Of a stretch of 10,102 nucleotides of DNA, positions 8,323 to 10,102 are shown one piece after another (the stretch's first letter is position 1; the number at the start of each line of letters is the position of its first letter). The DNA is from Oscillospiraceae bacterium (GTDB taxonomy: Bacteria > Bacillota > Clostridia > Oscillospirales > Oscillospiraceae), in the NCBI GenBank assembly GCA_021205585.1, contig JAJPXI010000239.1, positions 1 to 10,102 on the forward strand, written 5' to 3'. The position numbers and the translations under genes are program-made. The notes under the pieces are model-generated. The model ran no database searches. It saw only the letters and a list, made by a program, of their open reading frames with translations, and was not told the origin of the DNA.

Positions 8323-9639
8323 CTATTCAAGATGGGCGTTAATGTTGGCCTTGATGTCCTTGACAATCTCGGTCAGGGAGGAGTCGTCCTTCATGCGCTT
8401 TTCAATCATGTTGATGGCGTGGAGGGCGGTGGTGTGATCCCGGTTGTCAAACAGGCGGCCAATTTCAGTCAGGGACATATTGGTCATGTTGCGGATGAGA
8501 TACATGGCCACCTGACGGGCCACGGTGGTATTTTTCACCCGGCTTTTGCCCCGCAGGGCGGCCTCCTCCACGGTGTAAAACTTGCAGACCTCCTGGATAA
8601 TCAGGTCGGAGGAGGGGACAAAGTCGCTTTTCTCCCGGTACATATCCCGCACGGCCCGGACCACCGTGGCGGTGTCGATTTCCTCGCCGCTCATGGCCTG
8701 AAGGGCCATGATTTTGTTGATGGTGCCCTCAATCTGGCGGATGTTGGAGGTGATGTTCTCCGCGATGTATTGCAGCACAGCCTCCGGCAGCACCACCCCC
8801 ATGCGCAGGGCCTTGTTTTTGATAATGGCCATGCGGGTCTCATAGTCCGGGGGCTGGATGTCCACCAGCAGGCCCCATTCAAAGCGGGTTTTCAGCCGAT
8901 CCTCCAGCCGGGTCATCTCCTTGGGCGGCCGGTCGGAGGTAAAGACGATCTGCTTTCTGTCTTCATATAAAGTGTTGAAGGTGTGGAACATCTCCTCCTG
9001 GGTGGAATCCCGGCCGGCGATGAACTGCACGTCATCCATCAAAAACACGTCGACCCTTCGGTATTTCTCCCGGAACTGCTGGTTTTTGCCCTCCCGGATG
9101 GCGGCAATCAGCTCGTTGGTGAATGTGTCCCCCTTGATGTAGACCACCCGGCTGTTGGGTTGGCGCTGGCGGACGGTGTGGGCGATGGCGTAGAGCAGGT
9201 GGGTCTTGCCCAGGCCGGACTCCCCGTAAAGAAACAGTGGATTGTAGCTCTTGCCGGGGGCCTCGGCCACCTGGAGGGCGGCGGCGTGAGCGAACTTGTT
9301 GGAGGAGCCGACGACGAAGTTTTCAAAGGTGTAATCGGTGCCGCCGGGAATCCAGCTGCGCTCCTCCGGCGGTGTCAGGTAGAGGGAGACCTCGTCCTCC
9401 CCCACCACCACCACCTCGAAGTCCGCTGACAGCAGCTCCTTCAGGGCCGCCTGCACCGCCCCCAGATAGCGCTGGCAGATAACGCTGCGGTTCAGGGGGT
9501 CGGGACAGCATAAAATAAACCGGCGCTCCTCCATCAAAACGGCCCGGACGTCAGCAAACCAGGTTTTTATGGTGGTGGATGTCATATCCTTTTCCAGCAG
9601 CGTCAGGACTTTAGCCCAAACTGCGGCGGCAGAGTTCAT
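8323..9639 (-). CDS. dnaA: Chromosomal replication initiator protein DnaA
   Basis: DnaA is an AAA+ ATPase that binds boxes at oriC, opens DNA and recruits the helicase. The product has 438 residues. Domain I covers about 1-75 (VWAKVLTLLEKDM, with W27 in IKTWF), a short linker follows, domain III has Walker A GESGLGKT at 139-146, Walker B with D202-D203 (FLMDDVQF), and the RLKTRFEWGL segment with R248 and R252 as sensor and finger arginines. Domain IV has the DNA-binding helix-turn-helix with RDHTT at 400-404; the preceding FDN replaces the common glycine-containing form. The start ATG (9637-9639) is preceded by AAAGGAG at 7 nt and by a strong promoter; the open frame extending further upstream crosses that promoter and is not coding. 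oriC lies directly downstream. Confidence 0.98.
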   Translation of the reverse strand: MNSAAAVWAKVLTLLEKDMTSTTIKTWFADVRAVLMEERRFILCCPDPLNRSVICQRYLGAVQAALKELLSADFEVVVVGEDEVSLYLTPPEERSWIPGGTDYTFENFVVGSSNKFAHAAALQVAEAPGKSYNPLFLYGESGLGKTHLLYAIAHTVRQRQPNSRVVYIKGDTFTNELIAAIREGKNQQFREKYRRVDVFLMDDVQFIAGRDSTQEEMFHTFNTLYEDRKQIVFTSDRPPKEMTRLEDRLKTRFEWGLLVDIQPPDYETRMAIIKNKALRMGVVLPEAVLQYIAENITSNIRQIEGTINKIMALQAMSGEEIDTATVVRAVRDMYREKSDFVPSSDLIIQEVCKFYTVEEAALRGKSRVKNTTVARQVAMYLIRNMTNMSLTEIGRLFDNRDHTTALHAINMIEKRMKDDSSLTEIVKDIKANINAHLE

Positions 9640-9646
9640 AGCGTCT

Positions 9647-9653
9647 CTCCTTT
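9647..9653 (-). promoter_or_regulatory. Shine-Dalgarno site of dnaA
   Basis: AAAGGAG on the minus strand lies 7 nt before the ATG at 9639 and fixes the dnaA start. A small hairpin, CCTCC/GGAGG (9660-9664 with 9670-9674), stands just upstream of it in the leader and could influence translation, which is speculative. Confidence 0.85.
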
Positions 9654-9693
9654 TCCCGTCCTCCAGAGAGGAGGGAGATTTCTTCATTATTCT

Positions 9694-9722
9694 ATTATAA
9701 CACAATCCCCTGTCTATTACAA
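9694..9722 (-). promoter_or_regulatory. dnaA promoter (sigma-A type, extended -10)
   Basis: On the minus strand TTGTAA (9717-9722) and a perfect TATAAT (9694-9699) are separated by exactly 17 nt, and the -10 is preceded by TGT, an extended -10. Transcription would start near 9687, giving a leader of about 48 nt before dnaA. It is the only strong promoter found upstream of the operon. No DnaA box overlaps it, so direct DnaA autorepression of the kind known elsewhere is not supported by sequence. Confidence 0.8.
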
Positions 9723-9819
9723 ATTTTTTTGATGATTGTTTACCCGAGTTTGCCGCTTCACTGAGTAAATGATATAATTTTTTTGTAGGGGTTTCTTTGT
9801 TTTTTAACATTTTTTAATA
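9719..9819. other. AT-rich spacer upstream of dnaA
   Basis: About 26% G+C by hand count, in sharp contrast to the genes. It includes T-runs and the sequence around GATATAAT. It may act as an UP-like region for the dnaA promoter or as a remnant of an upstream origin part, but no DnaA boxes are present. No gene is visible. It ends abruptly at repeat copy B. Confidence 0.6.
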
Positions 9820-9898
9820 TAAGGAAGCACTGATTCAATACGTCTGCGACGGCTGGCAATGATTTTGCACAAGAGCAACGCTGAAACCGTCACCTGGA
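9820..9898 (+). repeat. Dispersed repeat copy B
   Basis: Starts with TAAGGAAGCACTGATT and matches copy A (1-79, inverted) over 79 bases with two differences. The junction with AT-rich DNA at 9820 and the matching junction in copy A define one end of the element. It contains TTTTGCACA (9863-9871), which fits the relaxed DnaA-box consensus. It lies about 180 nt upstream of dnaA, a place where rpmH is normally found in Firmicutes. Confidence 0.9.
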
Positions 9899-10048
9899 CA
9901 GCTATGCTGGCCGGGAGACGGCGGCGAACAGTATTACCCTCAAGGGGTATGCCCGCGCCTTACGGCGCTCCTGATCCTGCACTTTTGCGCCTTGTTCTGA
10001 CGGAAATTTGACTCGCAATTCACTCTTGCCGCTCTGTGCGGTGTTGCC
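9899..10048. other. Spacer between repeat copies B and C, probably the body of a longer repeat unit
   Basis: About 150 bases with small stems such as GCGCC/GGCGC (9955-9959 with 9964-9968) and CCGC/GCGG (10029-10032 with 10038-10041). A minus-strand frame stays open from the window edge at 10102 to 9902 (66 codons, starting with a TTG at the edge), ending in ILFAAVSRPA, but it runs through repeat copy C, has no ribosome site and is unlikely to be a gene. If copies B and C are left ends of the same family, the full unit is about 229 bp. Confidence 0.45.
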
Positions 10049-10102
10049 TAAGGAAGCACTGATTAAATGCGTCTGCGGCGGCTGGCGGAACTTTTCCGCC
10101 AA
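10049..10102 (+). repeat. Dispersed repeat copy C (partial, same direction as B)
   Basis: The first 38 bases (10049-10086) match copy A with one difference and copy B with three, then the sequence diverges. The divergent part forms a perfect 8-bp hairpin, TGGCGGAA/TTCCGCCA (10083-10090 with 10094-10101), where copies A and B have only a weak GCAA/TTGC stem. The window ends in this copy. Confidence 0.8.

Noticed and set aside
6520..8970. Long plus-strand open frame (816 codons) across recF, dnaN, oriC and dnaA
   Set aside because: It is antisense to three conserved genes and passes through the origin; composition is that of a codon-bias shadow.
9640..9810. N-terminal extension of dnaA
   Set aside because: The extension crosses a strong promoter and the ribosome site; family proteins begin at the chosen ATG.
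9902..10102. Minus-strand frame of 66 codons at the right edge
   Set aside because: It runs through repeat copy C, starts only with a TTG at the edge, has no ribosome site and no recognised domain. Described as part of the repeat unit instead.

Overview
The window is the chromosomal replication-origin region of a GC-rich (by eye near 60% G+C) member of the Firmicutes, class Clostridia. Protein character (DnaA, GyrA, GyrB and RemB sequences) together with the dispersed palindromic repeats best fits a gut Oscillospiraceae/Ruminococcaceae lineage of the Flavonifractor/Oscillibacter kind. That family placement is an inference from sequence style; no database search was possible.

All eight genes lie on the minus strand and read from right to left in the classic Firmicutes order: dnaA (9639 to 8323), dnaN, a small S4-domain gene (yaaA/rlbA type), recF, remB (yaaB), gyrB, gyrA, and finally rnhA (to 435). 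From dnaN onward they are packed tightly: the S4 gene starts 1 nt after dnaN, recF overlaps the S4 gene by 10 nt, remB follows recF by 10 nt, gyrB follows remB by 40 nt, gyrA follows gyrB by 15 nt, and rnhA overlaps gyrA in an ATGA. A strong promoter with an extended -10 precedes dnaA, and a GC-rich hairpin just after rnhA probably ends the operon. Together the genes cover origin recognition (DnaA), the polymerase clamp (DnaN), gap repair (RecF), supercoil control (GyrA/GyrB), RNA:DNA hybrid removal (RNase HI) and a small DNA-binding regulator (RemB).

The dnaA-dnaN gap (8113-8322) holds oriC: six DnaA-box-like 9-mers, four of them in two head-to-head palindromic pairs. A final TTTTCCACA box is followed by a GC-rich tract, DnaA-trio-like CTA triplets and an A+T tract leading into dnaN. 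This matches the basal unwinding element described for Bacillus subtilis.

The two non-coding ends (1-434 and 9640-10102) hold dispersed repeats. A 79-bp sequence at 1-79 recurs inverted at 9820-9898 with only two differences, and a third, partial copy begins at 10049. Two palindrome-rich segments of another style lie at 90-155 and 181-240. The window starts and ends inside repeat copies, which suggests a contig that broke at repeats. I see no novel multi-gene system, CRISPR, tRNA, rRNA or transposase. The notable points are the origin architecture, the repeats beside it, the unusual quinolone-pocket residues in both gyrase subunits and the gyrA-rnhA coupling.
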